Assembly (NCBI RefSeq): GCF_020171845.1
Contig: NZ_JAIVAM010000017.1
Span: 1-64,000 of the forward strand
Direction: 5' to 3'
DNA: 64,000 nucleotides
Origin: Cytobacillus kochii
GTDB taxonomy: Bacteria; Bacillota; Bacilli; Bacillales; Cytobacillaceae
Both the position numbers and the translations under genes were made by a program. The notes under the pieces were generated by a model. The model was not told the DNA's origin and made no database searches. It saw nothing but the letters and a program-made list of their open reading frames with translations. Shown here in pieces: positions 16,298 to 25,164 of this stretch (position 1 is the stretch's first letter; every line of letters starts with the position of its first letter).

Positions 16298-18022
16298 TTG
16301 AAGAAGAAAAATTTTACTAAGAAAGTGATTTTACCCACTGCATTAGCCTTGTCCGTCACATTCACGGGGTTTTCTCCATTGTCCACATATGCAGCGATTC
16401 AAACAGAGACCAATGAAGTCATCTGGCAAGCACCGAAAGGATTAAATAAAGAGGAGGTTGTACAAGCTTATTTACAGGACCAATTAAAAGATCAGCCCCA
16501 ACCTAAAGCGCGTTCAAGTAAAATGAATGTGAATCAATTTAAGATCATTGATGAACAGGTTGATAAACAAATAGGAACAACTCATATGAAAACCGTTGAG
16601 CAAATTAACGGGGTCCCAGTTTACGGCTCAGGCCAAACAATTTCACTAGATGAGAACTTAAATGTTTATGCTTCTATCGGAGAAGTAAATAACGAGTTAG
16701 TAAAAGTAAATATCAATACAACACCTACTATTACTAAGGAAGAGGCAGAGTCTCAGGCGAAAGCTGCGATAGAAAATGAAATTGGTGCGATAAAAGATTA
16801 TGATGGCATTGAAACAGATCTGATGGTATTTCCAAAGAATGATGAATACCATCTGACCTATTTAGTTAAAGCCTCCACTTCTATTCCTGAGCCTGGTTAC
16901 TTCCATTATTTTATTGATGCGCATACGGGTGAAGTACAACATCACTTTAATGCCCTTCATTCTGCGGAGCCGGAAACAGAAACTGTCAGTGCTCGTGGAT
17001 TAGACTTATTAGGAAAAATGCAAAATTTCAATGCGACAAAGAATATGGAAACGGGTAAAACCCATTTATATTCATTAGAAACTGTCAAAAATCGTTCAGT
17101 ACCCATTCATACGTATGATGCACAAAGAATGGGTGAAACGCCTTTTATCCTTTTGTCTGCCTTACTAGGATTTACAGGTTTTGAAGTAGAGACAGCGTCT
17201 AACTTCTTCTACGATCCAGCAGCTATTTCTGCCCAACAAAACTCGATAAAGGTAAACAAATACTATCAAAACGTACATGATCGTAATAGCTTAGATAACG
17301 ATGGTATGAAGATTATTAGCACCGTGCACATTGGTGATAAGTGGAATAACGCAGCGTGGAACGGGAAACAAATGCTTTATGGAGACGGTGATGGTTCATA
17401 CTTCAGTTCACTAGCAGGGGCACTTGATGTTGCAGGACATGAAATGACACATGGCGTGATAACAAATACAGCTAATTTAACGTATGAAGGTGAATCAGGC
17501 GCACTAAATGAATCCATTGCTGATATTTTCGGTGTGTTAGCAGAGAATCATTCCAAAGCTGAAGAAGATAAAAATTGGGTAATAGGGGAAGATGTATACA
17601 CTCCTAATATCCCAGGTGATGGAGGGCTTCGCTCCCTAGAGAACCCGAAAGACAACTCACTTCACCCGAACTATGGGATGAAAGATAATGCTTATCCTGA
17701 CCATTATGATGATCGCTATTTAGGAGAGTTAGATAAAGGTGGCGTCCATATTAATAGTAGCATTAACAATAAAGCAGCCTACCTTATTGCAGAGGGTGGA
17801 GATCATTACGGTACGACAGTTAATGGAATAGGATCAGATAAATTAGGCAAAATTCTTTATAAAGCATTAACAGTCTATTTAGTACCATCATCTAATTTTT
17901 CCGAGATGAGAGAAGCTATGGTGCAATCTGCACGTGATTTATATCCTGATAGAAATGGAGAACCTTCCGCTGAAACAGCTGCTGTAATGGCTGCCTACGA
18001 TTCAATTGGAGTATTAGAATAA
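16298..18022 (+). CDS. Secreted neutral metalloprotease (thermolysin/bacillolysin, M4)
   Basis: This 574-residue exported zinc protease has a signal peptide (KKVILPTALALSVTFTGFSP), an FTP/PepSY propeptide (to about residue 230) and an M4 catalytic domain. Catalysis and zinc binding are explicit: HEMTH at 381-385, the third ligand Glu405 24 residues after the first His (GALNESIAD), and His484 (GGVHINSSINNKAAY), matching thermolysin His142, His146, Glu166 and His231. The TTG at 16298 has gaggtga upstream, whereas the frame from 16265 starts inside that site. A peptide-sensor-like regulator lies 1.2 kb downstream, reminiscent of the NprR-NprA arrangement in the B. cereus group. Confidence 0.93.
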   Translation: MKKKNFTKKVILPTALALSVTFTGFSPLSTYAAIQTETNEVIWQAPKGLNKEEVVQAYLQDQLKDQPQPKARSSKMNVNQFKIIDEQVDKQIGTTHMKTVEQINGVPVYGSGQTISLDENLNVYASIGEVNNELVKVNINTTPTITKEEAESQAKAAIENEIGAIKDYDGIETDLMVFPKNDEYHLTYLVKASTSIPEPGYFHYFIDAHTGEVQHHFNALHSAEPETETVSARGLDLLGKMQNFNATKNMETGKTHLYSLETVKNRSVPIHTYDAQRMGETPFILLSALLGFTGFEVETASNFFYDPAAISAQQNSIKVNKYYQNVHDRNSLDNDGMKIISTVHIGDKWNNAAWNGKQMLYGDGDGSYFSSLAGALDVAGHEMTHGVITNTANLTYEGESGALNESIADIFGVLAENHSKAEEDKNWVIGEDVYTPNIPGDGGLRSLENPKDNSLHPNYGMKDNAYPDHYDDRYLGELDKGGVHINSSINNKAAYLIAEGGDHYGTTVNGIGSDKLGKILYKALTVYLVPSSNFSEMREAMVQSARDLYPDRNGEPSAETAAVMAAYDSIGVLE

Positions 18023-18054
18023 ACATTGAATCTTGTAAGCTGAGTGGTAATCAT

Positions 18055-18097
18055 AACGAACAAACACTATGAATAATAGTCTTTGTTCGTTTTTTTG
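18055..18097 (+). terminator. Rho-independent terminator of the neutral protease gene
   Basis: AACGAACAAA pairs with TTTGTTCGTT across a 17-base loop and runs into a T7 tract. Confidence 0.85.
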
Positions 18098-18324
18098 TGG
18101 AAATGACTAGCGTTCAAATTGCGTTGTGCCTTAGGGCCATTTTAGGTTCCCACTCATATTTGGGGGGTTTTCTGATTTATAGACTGGACCTAGAATAGCT
18201 CACACACCCTATTTGCCTGGCTTTCGTTTCCGGATTTGAAATTCGAATGACGTGCAAAACGCTTTTGCTGTTCGGCTTTCATTTCGAGTTTTTCCTCTGA
18301 GTGACCAATCTTTTTTCTGTCTTT

Positions 18325-19050
18325 CCTGCGTATACGCCTCTTGGATGTAATTACCTACCTTTTGCTCTCTTTTGCGCGTATATACCTAATGCACGCAGTT
18401 CTTTACCTTTTCTTACTCTTTTTTGCGTGTAAACCCCTCTTGCACGCAATTCTCTCTCTTTTTTTACTCTTTTTTGCGCGTAAACGCCTCTTGCACGCAA
18501 TTCTCTCTCTTTTTTTACTCTTTTTTGCGCGTAAACGCCTCTTGCACGCAATTCTTTACCCTTTTCTTGCTCTCTTTTGCGCGTAAACACCTCTTTCACG
18601 CAATTCCCTATCTTTTTTTACTCTCTTTTGCGCGTAAACCCCTCTTTCACGCAATTCTCTATCTTTTTTTACTCTCTTTTGCGCGTAAACCCCTCTTTCA
18701 CGCAATTCTTTACCCTTTTCTTGCTCTCTTTTGCGCGTAAACCACTCTTGAACGCAATTCCCTATCCTTTTTTACTCTTTTTTGCGCGTAAACCCCTCTT
18801 TCACGCAATTCTCTCTCTTTTTTTACTCTCTTTTGCGCGTAAACACCTCTTGCACGCAATTCCCTATCTTTTTTGCTCTTTTTTGCGCGTAAACCCCTCT
18901 TGCACGCAATTCTCTCTCTTTTTTTACTCTCTTTTGCGCGTAAACACCTCTTTCACGCAATTCCCTATCTTTTTTGCTCTTTTTTGCGCGTAAACCCCTC
19001 TTGCACGCAATTCCCTCTCTTTTTTTACTCTTTTTTGCAACGCGTATACA
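18325..19050. repeat. Tandem array, about 14 units of 51 bp
   Basis: The motif TTTTGCGCGTAAAC recurs every 50-52 bases (its GCG starts near 18374, 18425, 18476, 18527, 18579, 18630, 18681, 18733, 18784, 18835, 18885, 18936, 18986). Each unit continues CCTCTTGCACGCAATTC and ends in a T/C-rich tract. TTGCG(C/T)G and CACGCAA in each unit form a small stem-loop. The outer units are degenerate, the inner ones nearly identical. Length changes of one base between units break every frame, so it is not protein-coding. Confidence 0.9.
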
Positions 19051-19242
19051 AGACTTTCGCTCATTCTCAGCTGTGTTCCTCCTGTTTACTATTTTCTTGT
19101 TTATAACCTAAGAATATTTCTCTACGCCTATCAGACAAAACACCCATTAAAGTTAGAATATTAAAAATAATATACCAATTCAATAAATCTATATTACAAT
19201 TGTATACATTAATCATTAAATAGATCTAGGGGGTAAGTACCA

Positions 19243-20475
19243 TTGTCAGTAGGCCATATTATTAAATTTTATAGAGAAAAAGAAGGTATGACTCAATCAC
19301 AATTAGGTGACGGTATTTGTACCGCAACACATGTGAGTAAAATTGAGAATGGTAAAACCGATTATTCATTAGAAATTATTCAATTGTTTTCGCAAAAGTT
19401 ACAAATTGATTTACAAAAAGAAAGTGAAAAGTTCGAGGAAATCGAAAAAACATTGCATTCTTTCAATGAAGCTTTGATCTTGAATAAGATTAAACAGGTA
19501 GAGTCTTACCGAAGAATTTTAAATAATATACCGTACTTATTATCTACAAAGTATGCCTATTTTTATCAACTGGTAATGTTACGATATTGGTTCGTAAAGG
19601 AAGAGAAAAAGGACATTGATGCCCTCTTAGGTTCTTTAGACAAGGTAGAAGCATGGATGAATCCTTATGAAAAAAACTTTTTACTTCATATGAAAGGATG
19701 GCATCTCATCCGCTATTCTTCTAAAAAAGATGATCATTATGAAGCCATGGCTATTTTCAATAAAATCCAGATTGCCTATTACCCAAATGAGGAATTCTAT
19801 TATCATTTAGCACTTGCTTATCAATATGTAGGCAGACAAGTAATGGCATACATGTATGCAGAAAAGGCGTTAAAATACTATAAAGAAATCAATAATTACG
19901 CTGATGCAATTAAGGCGGAGTCCTTATTGTTATTACACATATCTGAAGACCCTTATATCGATGTGAAACCTATGTATAACCGATTAATTTATGCGTGTGA
20001 ATTAATTAATGATAATGACAAAAAAGGGATGTTACTGAACAATCTTGGAAACACGCTTCTCAGAAGAAAAGAATATAATGAAGCTTATCAATACCTGAAG
20101 GAATCTATACGCCTATGTAATAAAAAAGGTAAAGTCTACATTCATCGCCTTTTCAATTATATTCTCGTTGCAGTTGAAGGCCATTTAAGTAGTAAAAAAA
20201 CCTTAAGAAAAAATATTATCGAAGGACAAAGAATAGCACTAGAACTAGAAGAAGATGTTTTTATACACCTTTTCAAATTATTGGAGTATAAATTAGAAGA
20301 TGAACAAGACAAATACCAACTATACTTAGCAGAAAAGGCATTCCCATATTTCAAAGAACATCAACACTTTGCCTTAATGAAGTCATCTTTGAAGGAATTA
20401 GTCGAGATGAACCAAATGAATTCTTCCCCTCAGCTAACAAGTGAATTATTAGAAGAAGCTGTTCAGCTTATTTAA
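19243..20475 (+). CDS. HTH-TPR regulator of the RRNPP (NprR/PlcR) type
   Basis: This 410-residue protein has an N-terminal XRE helix-turn-helix (residues 5-60: IIKFYREKEGMTQSQLGDGI, THVSKIENGKTDYSLEIIQL) followed by about 340 residues of tetratricopeptide-like helices (NEEFYYHLALAYQYVGRQVM, LLNNLGNTLLRRKEYNEAYQ). This is the plan of regulators that bind small secreted peptides (NprR, PlcR, Rgg). It starts at TTG 19243 after gggggt. Proximity to a neutral protease gene suggests an NprR-like role. No typical exported pre-peptide gene follows; the only short frame (20574-20654) lacks a signal sequence. Confidence 0.82.
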   Translation: MSVGHIIKFYREKEGMTQSQLGDGICTATHVSKIENGKTDYSLEIIQLFSQKLQIDLQKESEKFEEIEKTLHSFNEALILNKIKQVESYRRILNNIPYLLSTKYAYFYQLVMLRYWFVKEEKKDIDALLGSLDKVEAWMNPYEKNFLLHMKGWHLIRYSSKKDDHYEAMAIFNKIQIAYYPNEEFYYHLALAYQYVGRQVMAYMYAEKALKYYKEINNYADAIKAESLLLLHISEDPYIDVKPMYNRLIYACELINDNDKKGMLLNNLGNTLLRRKEYNEAYQYLKESIRLCNKKGKVYIHRLFNYILVAVEGHLSSKKTLRKNIIEGQRIALELEEDVFIHLFKLLEYKLEDEQDKYQLYLAEKAFPYFKEHQHFALMKSSLKELVEMNQMNSSPQLTSELLEEAVQLI

Positions 20476-20768
20476 TTTTCAAGTGGCACTATAACTGTAA
20501 AAAATTTCATCTCCTGGTATCTTATCAAGCTGCACGACAAACAAGAGATTGAAAGTTTTAATAAACAAAGGAAATGAAGTATTTTAAACGAATACCTAAA
20601 AAGATAAAAATATACAACACTTCTATTCCATATAGATTATTTTGTAGAAAGTGAGACCCCCATTATCTTTCTATTATTCGAAAGGAGTTTGAAGCATTCT
20701 TGCATAATCCAATTTGATTTACCCCTAAAAATCCAACTTTAGATGAACAAAACTTGGGGGAAATAATC

Positions 20769-21980
20769 ATGTTTCGAAACAAAAATTTTGCTTTATTAGT
20801 ATTCGGGCAGTCTCTTGCGAATATAGGGGATATTCTTTATATTACATCTATCATTAGTATGATGTATCAATGGACAGGGTCAAGCTTTTATACAGCATTT
20901 GTTCCTTTTACGATAACATCAGCTATGTTTCTATCAAGTTTACTTTCACCGCTTGTGATGAATCGTTGGAACTTAAAATGGTTACTCACCTTTTCACAAG
21001 TGGGGAAAACGATCATTATTATCCTACTCACCCTTCTTGTAACTGAAATGGTTGCTGTACCGTTGATCATTGTCTTTATACTCATTGCTGGCATCGGGTT
21101 GCTCGATGGCTGTGCGAATCCGATCAGCCAAACATTGATTCCTCATTATGTTAAGAGTGAACAATTAGTGAAAGCAAATGGGTTTTTCGATACGGTTACA
21201 CAAATCATTCAAGCTGGCATGTGGTTCATCAGTAGTTTGTTGCTCATTCGTATTGGCAGCAACAGCTTATTGTGGGTAGTGATTGGTTTATTCTTCTTAT
21301 CTAGTTGTTTCCTTTCTTTTTTAAACAGCGTACAAAGCTCAAACGACAAACAACCGTCTCCGTTTGCCGAAATGAAAGAAGGTTGGCACATCCTGTATCG
21401 AACACCGATATTGCGAAAAATGGCCTATATTGAAGGGCTTGATTCCATCGCTGCTACAGTATGGATCGCTGCTATTCTCTATGTATTTGTGAGTGAAAGG
21501 CTACAAGCCGACCATCAATGGTGGGGCTGGATAAATGGCGCTTTTTTCCTTGGGCTCATTCTCGGCAGTCTTTATTGTATGAAGTATACAAAACTAGTAG
21601 AAAACAAAATACAAAAGGTGTTTCTGCTAGGGGCCATCGCAGCGTTTTTTAGTACTTTCGTATTCGCTTTTAATACGCTACCCGTTCTTGCACTTATCCT
21701 TGCCTTTTCATTTGGTGCTTCTATGCAAATAAAAGGCATACCGCAACATACAATGATTCAAACGAGTGTGTCACTTACACAGTTATCAAAGGTCTACGCC
21801 GCACTAGGCGCTTTGGGCACAGGTATTTTCGCCCTTTCCTCTTTACTGATGGGATGGCTCGCTGAAACATTTAATGTTCAGCTTGTTTTTCTCCTATCTG
21901 CCGCTTTAATGGCCGTGATAAGTATTTTAATAAAAGTTAATCAACAGGTTTTTGTTAAAGGAAATGTGAAACAAACGTAA
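20769..21980 (+). CDS. MFS transporter
   Basis: This 403-residue protein has about twelve membrane helices and the MFS_3-like start NKNFALLVFGQSLANIGDIL, where exporters of this type have a G-x-x-x-S/G-x-x-G-D pattern in helix 1. Its substrate is unknown; relatives mostly export drugs or siderophores. I chose ATG 20769 (gggggaa 6 bases upstream) over the in-frame TTG at 20754, which lies before that site. It is followed by a terminator and appears to be transcribed alone. Confidence 0.82.
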   Translation: MFRNKNFALLVFGQSLANIGDILYITSIISMMYQWTGSSFYTAFVPFTITSAMFLSSLLSPLVMNRWNLKWLLTFSQVGKTIIIILLTLLVTEMVAVPLIIVFILIAGIGLLDGCANPISQTLIPHYVKSEQLVKANGFFDTVTQIIQAGMWFISSLLLIRIGSNSLLWVVIGLFFLSSCFLSFLNSVQSSNDKQPSPFAEMKEGWHILYRTPILRKMAYIEGLDSIAATVWIAAILYVFVSERLQADHQWWGWINGAFFLGLILGSLYCMKYTKLVENKIQKVFLLGAIAAFFSTFVFAFNTLPVLALILAFSFGASMQIKGIPQHTMIQTSVSLTQLSKVYAALGALGTGIFALSSLLMGWLAETFNVQLVFLLSAALMAVISILIKVNQQVFVKGNVKQT

Positions 21981-21990
21981 ATGATGAAAT

Positions 21991-22033
21991 GAAAACTTCC
22001 CATTAATCGTAAGGGAGGTTTTCTTCTTTTTTT
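21991..22033 (+). terminator. Rho-independent terminator of the MFS gene
   Basis: GAAAACTTCCC and GGGAGGTTTTC form an 11-bp stem with an 11-base loop, followed by a T-rich tract. Confidence 0.85.
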
Positions 22034-22077
22034 AACTGTAATAGAACGAGAGATTTGACCAAAATTTAATAATTATT

Positions 22078-22374
22078 TTAAACCATAACCGCTTGTACAA
22101 ATAAAGCAAAGACAACAAATAAATGAACAACCGCCAATATCCCAATATATAAACCATTTAGCGGAAAGAATAATAAGTGAATCAATATAAGTAAAAAGCA
22201 CTCCACTGCAAACAAGATAACAGTCAGCCCTATTCGATTGGCTAGCTTCTTTTCATTCCTTACTCTCCCCTCTTTATAACCAGCGATAAAACTGACACTA
22301 CCCTTACGCTGAATTAATACACCAATGACCACTAAAATACTACAAAGGAATAAAGCAAGAATGATCTCCACCAA
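22078..22374 (-). CDS. DUF3784-like small membrane protein
   Basis: This 98-residue protein has three predicted membrane helices. After the first helix comes RKGSVSFIAGYKEGRVRNEK, resembling the DUF3784 signature (a glycine-tyrosine turn followed by a charged segment). It starts at TTG 22374, with taggagg about 9 bases upstream; a GTG follows directly. It is transcribed divergently from the M50-like gene. The family has no known function. Confidence 0.6.
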   Translation of the reverse strand: MVEIILALFLCSILVVIGVLIQRKGSVSFIAGYKEGRVRNEKKLANRIGLTVILFAVECFLLILIHLLFFPLNGLYIGILAVVHLFVVFALFVQAVMV

Positions 22375-22493
22375 CCTATGTGACCTCCTACCTTCTATCT
22401 ATTTTTTAAAAAAATGTATAGGAAAAAGTTTAATTCATGATAAATGAGCCTAAATAGAAACTATATATTTTTGCTAGGGAGTGTGCATATATC

Positions 22494-23084
22494 GTGTTTG
22501 ATCTTTTTGATTGGCTTAGACTTTTATTATCTGCCATTATCATTTTGCCATTAACAACAATCGTTCGAGAGTTTGGGTATTACCTAGCAGCGACCATTTT
22601 AGGGAGCAAAGAAAAGAAGTTAGTGATTGGAAGTGGGCCGGTATTATTTAAAATACCTACTATCGAAGTGAGAAGATACTTCTTTATGAATAGCTGGATG
22701 GAGTATGAAGAATTAAATCCGAGCGGACGCTTTTGGCACGGGTTCATTTATGCTTCTCCTATTTTAACGACAGGTGGTTGCGCGATTATTGCTAATTCGC
22801 TTGTATTAGAAGGGGTCTTACCAAATAATATTTTCTGGCAAACATTTATCTTTTATTGCTTTTATTATGTATTTTTTGATATTGTCCCTGTTTATTTGCC
22901 AGATGGTCAACCTACTAACGGTCGGGCGATTTTTGACCTTATTTATTACGGGGAGCGCTCCGATTATTTAAGACAGAAAAATAGCCAAAGTAATGAGCAA
23001 CGAGCTTACACTGATGAACAAGAAGAAACAATGGAGAATAGGGATCGAGATGAAAAAGAACATAGTGACCATACCCAGCCTTAA
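22494..23084 (+). CDS. M50-like membrane protein lacking the zinc motif
   Basis: This 196-residue protein resembles the membrane core of site-2 proteases: the first helix leads into TTIVREFGYYLAATILG where active enzymes have HExxH, and a later helix carries VPVYLPDGQPTNGRAIF where they have the (N/D)PxxDG element. The two zinc-ligand histidines are replaced (REFGY), so it is probably catalytically inactive. The C-terminal ~40 residues are highly charged and likely disordered. It starts at GTG 22494, with a ggag about 12 bases upstream. Function unknown. Confidence 0.6.
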   Translation: MFDLFDWLRLLLSAIIILPLTTIVREFGYYLAATILGSKEKKLVIGSGPVLFKIPTIEVRRYFFMNSWMEYEELNPSGRFWHGFIYASPILTTGGCAIIANSLVLEGVLPNNIFWQTFIFYCFYYVFFDIVPVYLPDGQPTNGRAIFDLIYYGERSDYLRQKNSQSNEQRAYTDEQEETMENRDRDEKEHSDHTQP

Positions 23085-23092
23085 TAATTTCC

Positions 23093-23404
23093 TTAAGCTG
23101 AAGCTGAATCTATCTCACTGTTTTCTACACGTTTACTTAGTTGATGATAAAAAATATTGACCGCCGTGAAATAAATCATAGCACCCATTACCAAAAATAT
23201 AATGAGTTGGATAACCTTTTCTTCTTTTAATAAATGTTCTGTATGATAAACAAATTGTAATTGCTCGTTCAATGAAATGGGAGAGGTAAATATCGATAAA
23301 ATAAAACCTAAAATAACGAAAATGCCATAAATATTTAAAGCAAACCTTATCGTTAATTTTTTATCATACACGTTTACCTGCTGTTCCTGTGGTCTTGTGC
23401 CCAT
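23093..23404 (-). CDS. Small two-helix membrane protein
   Basis: This 103-residue protein has two membrane helices (about residues 20-42 and 65-87) separated by a loop. The start at 23404 has aggggagg upstream. It follows the preceding membrane protein gene without a gap and is probably cotranscribed. I do not recognise the family. Confidence 0.65.
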   Translation of the reverse strand: MGTRPQEQQVNVYDKKLTIRFALNIYGIFVILGFILSIFTSPISLNEQLQFVYHTEHLLKEEKVIQLIIFLVMGAMIYFTAVNIFYHQLSKRVENSEIDSASA

Positions 23405-23836
23405 TTAACCTCCCCTTTCATTCATCATGATTAACACTAGAAAGAATATAAAGAAGCATATCGGTAAAAGAAAACTTAAAAGCGTTGTCTTCGTTTGATA
23501 GTTTTCCTGCTTCCTTTTTAACAAACGATCGATAACAAAAAACAACCATGCGGCAATTAAACTAATATGTAGGAGAACGAGTCCAAATATAGTATGGAAG
23601 AGAAAGGTAAGGATGATAGCTAACTTATTTTTCTTTTTAGCAAGTAAACTGGCAAGCCAATCACTAACGAGAGAAGTCGCTATTCCATAGATATAAATGA
23701 CTGGAAGACTATACATCATAACAAACCCAAGGAATTCTATGAAATAGGAATGATCTCCTACTGTAGAAATGAGAGTTAAGGTCAGTGGATAAAGCACGCT
23801 TGTAATGGAAGCCGCAATCAATTTTCGTCGAAACAT
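23405..23836 (-). CDS. Multi-pass membrane protein, unknown
   Basis: This 143-residue protein has four predicted membrane helices with basic loops (LLAKKKNKLA, DRLLKRKQENYQTK). I chose ATG 23836 because gaggtgg precedes it by 6 bases; the in-frame start at 23851 has no site. The stop abuts the start of the next small membrane protein, implying a two-gene unit. No family recognised. Confidence 0.65.
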   Translation of the reverse strand: MFRRKLIAASITSVLYPLTLTLISTVGDHSYFIEFLGFVMMYSLPVIYIYGIATSLVSDWLASLLAKKKNKLAIILTFLFHTIFGLVLLHISLIAAWLFFVIDRLLKRKQENYQTKTTLLSFLLPICFFIFFLVLIMMNERGG

Positions 23837-23905
23837 ATTGCCACCTCTCATGCAATTGGATACCCTAATTATAACATAATTTTGAAAAATATATGAATTT
23901 TACCA

Positions 23906-24361
23906 TTATGAACTTGCGATTCGATCAAGCTTTTTCAATCCCGATTGTTCAAACTCATTGGCTTCCGTCTTTAATCGGTTGATGTCATCCTGTTGATCTA
24001 ATCCCGTTTCTAAAACTTCTTTCTCTAATTGATGTACCTCCGCCTTTAATGAGAAAGCTGTAGAGAGGTCGGCACTCGCCCCTTCAAAGACGGATAACAT
24101 ACTTTCAGTTAGATTTTCAGGTGGCGGATATTGGCTGTATAAACTTGCTAGCTTCGTTGCCTCTTCATATAAAATTTCTAGTTCCTTTAACATCTCTTCT
24201 GCTTGATTATCTTCCTTTGCTTCTTCATATGCCACTACATGAGTTTGATAGGACGATTGTTTAGCTAACATTTCTTCCTTAAATTCTTCAAAAGCGGCTT
24301 TCTTTGTGCATCCGAAAAGTAAAACTATCATGAAAATGAACAGACTATATTTAAGCTTCAA
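23906..24361 (-). CDS. Lipoprotein with coiled-coil, YkyA-like
   Basis: This 151-residue protein begins with a lipoprotein signal ending in the lipobox LLFGC (Cys18), so it is anchored to the outer face of the membrane. The rest is rich in Glu, Lys, Leu and Ala with heptad-like helices (ELEILYEEATKLASLYSQYP, HQLEKEVLETGLDQQDDINR), resembling YkyA-type putative cell-wall-binding lipoproteins. It starts at TTG 24361 after aaaggggg and overlaps the upstream phosphatase gene by 11 bases. Confidence 0.72.
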   Translation of the reverse strand: MKLKYSLFIFMIVLLFGCTKKAAFEEFKEEMLAKQSSYQTHVVAYEEAKEDNQAEEMLKELEILYEEATKLASLYSQYPPPENLTESMLSVFEGASADLSTAFSLKAEVHQLEKEVLETGLDQQDDINRLKTEANEFEQSGLKKLDRIASS

Positions 24362-24938
24362 TTGTATCCCCCTTTGGCAAAATATAAGTACTACAGCTCC
24401 AATGCGTATGATGAATCATTCCTTGCCACTGTCGTTTTTCTAACTCTTTAGCAATGAGGCGATTGAATATGCCATGTCCGACTAAACAGATCGATCCTTT
24501 TTCTCGCGCTTCATTTATGAGAACATCAGTCGCGGCAATAGCTCTCTCTTTAGCTTCACGATAAGACTCACACCCATGCTTGGCACCTAAAAACCATGCG
24601 ATTCTTAAAAAGAGTGTCCAATGATTTGGCTTTAACCTTATAAACTTACTTAAGTAAATATGAGGAAGCTCTGCCTCCCGAAAAAGAGCATCAGCTGCAT
24701 AATTTTGATTGCCAGCTAAATGATGAAGAGTCGCCGTCGCACGTAACAAATCACTCGTCAGCAATGTATGTGCTTTTTGAACCTTTTCGATTGTCAGTGC
24801 TGGATATTGTTCCATTGGTTCTACTCCCGATTCATCATAAGCTTCTACCCACGAACGATACTGCTGCCCATTTATTCGTTTATTCTCTTTATGAATGGAG
24901 GCGCCATGCCTGATTAAGTTAATTTCCACCCTTATCAC
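24351..24938 (-). CDS. Histidine phosphatase superfamily protein
   Basis: This 195-residue protein has the phosphoglycerate-mutase-like catalytic motif LIRHGAS near residue 9, the second histidine in CLVGHGIFNRL near residue 153 and the expected acidic residue in the middle (FREAELPHI). The members are phosphatases of small molecules or proteins; the substrate is unknown. It starts at GTG 24938, although GTG 24929 is also possible. It is coupled to the lipoprotein gene behind it by an 11-base overlap. Confidence 0.8.
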   Translation of the reverse strand: MIRVEINLIRHGASIHKENKRINGQQYRSWVEAYDESGVEPMEQYPALTIEKVQKAHTLLTSDLLRATATLHHLAGNQNYAADALFREAELPHIYLSKFIRLKPNHWTLFLRIAWFLGAKHGCESYREAKERAIAATDVLINEAREKGSICLVGHGIFNRLIAKELEKRQWQGMIHHTHWSCSTYILPKGDTIEA

Positions 24939-25079
24939 TTCTCTTTCCTTGCCTAACTCTACCTATGTCCACCTTCTCATAGGGATCATTCGCATAGTTA
25001 AAGCCTCTTATTAAAAAGTTAAATGATACATTCTCTTCTTAAAAATATTCTATTTAGTAAACACAAATTCCTTTTCTTT

Positions 25080-25122
25080 TTATTCAAAATATATTGAATA
25101 AATAATTCTAAAAATATAGAAT
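25080..25122. promoter_or_regulatory. Paired palindromes before the MFS gene, candidate operator
   Basis: TTATTCAA, six bases, TTGAATAA (25080-25101) is a perfect 8-bp palindrome, followed after three bases by ATTCTA, six bases, TAGAAT (25105-25122). The size and spacing resemble sites of small winged-helix repressors such as the ArsR family. They end about 40 bases before the transporter start. Confidence 0.45.
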
Positions 25123-25164
25123 ATAGACAATCTACTTATCCATTATAAGGAAAGGAGCCAATTC

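Larger units (their letters stand above)
18023..19242. other. Intergenic region dominated by a tandem array
   Basis: The 1.2-kb gap between the protease gene and its candidate regulator contains the protease terminator, about 230 bases without visible features, and then the 51-bp tandem array described separately. Overlapping frames inside the array are by-products of the repeat, not genes. From 19055 to 19242 the DNA is AT-rich and must hold the promoter of the regulator. Confidence 0.6.

Noticed and set aside
18341-18993. Several overlapping repetitive open frames on both strands
   Set aside because: They result from a stop-free 51-bp repeat; 50- and 52-base units shift every frame, and no ribosome binding site is present.
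20574-20654. 26-codon frame after the HTH-TPR regulator, considered as a signalling pre-peptide
   Set aside because: Strongly basic with no signal sequence, and the ribosome binding site is only 2 bases from the ATG.
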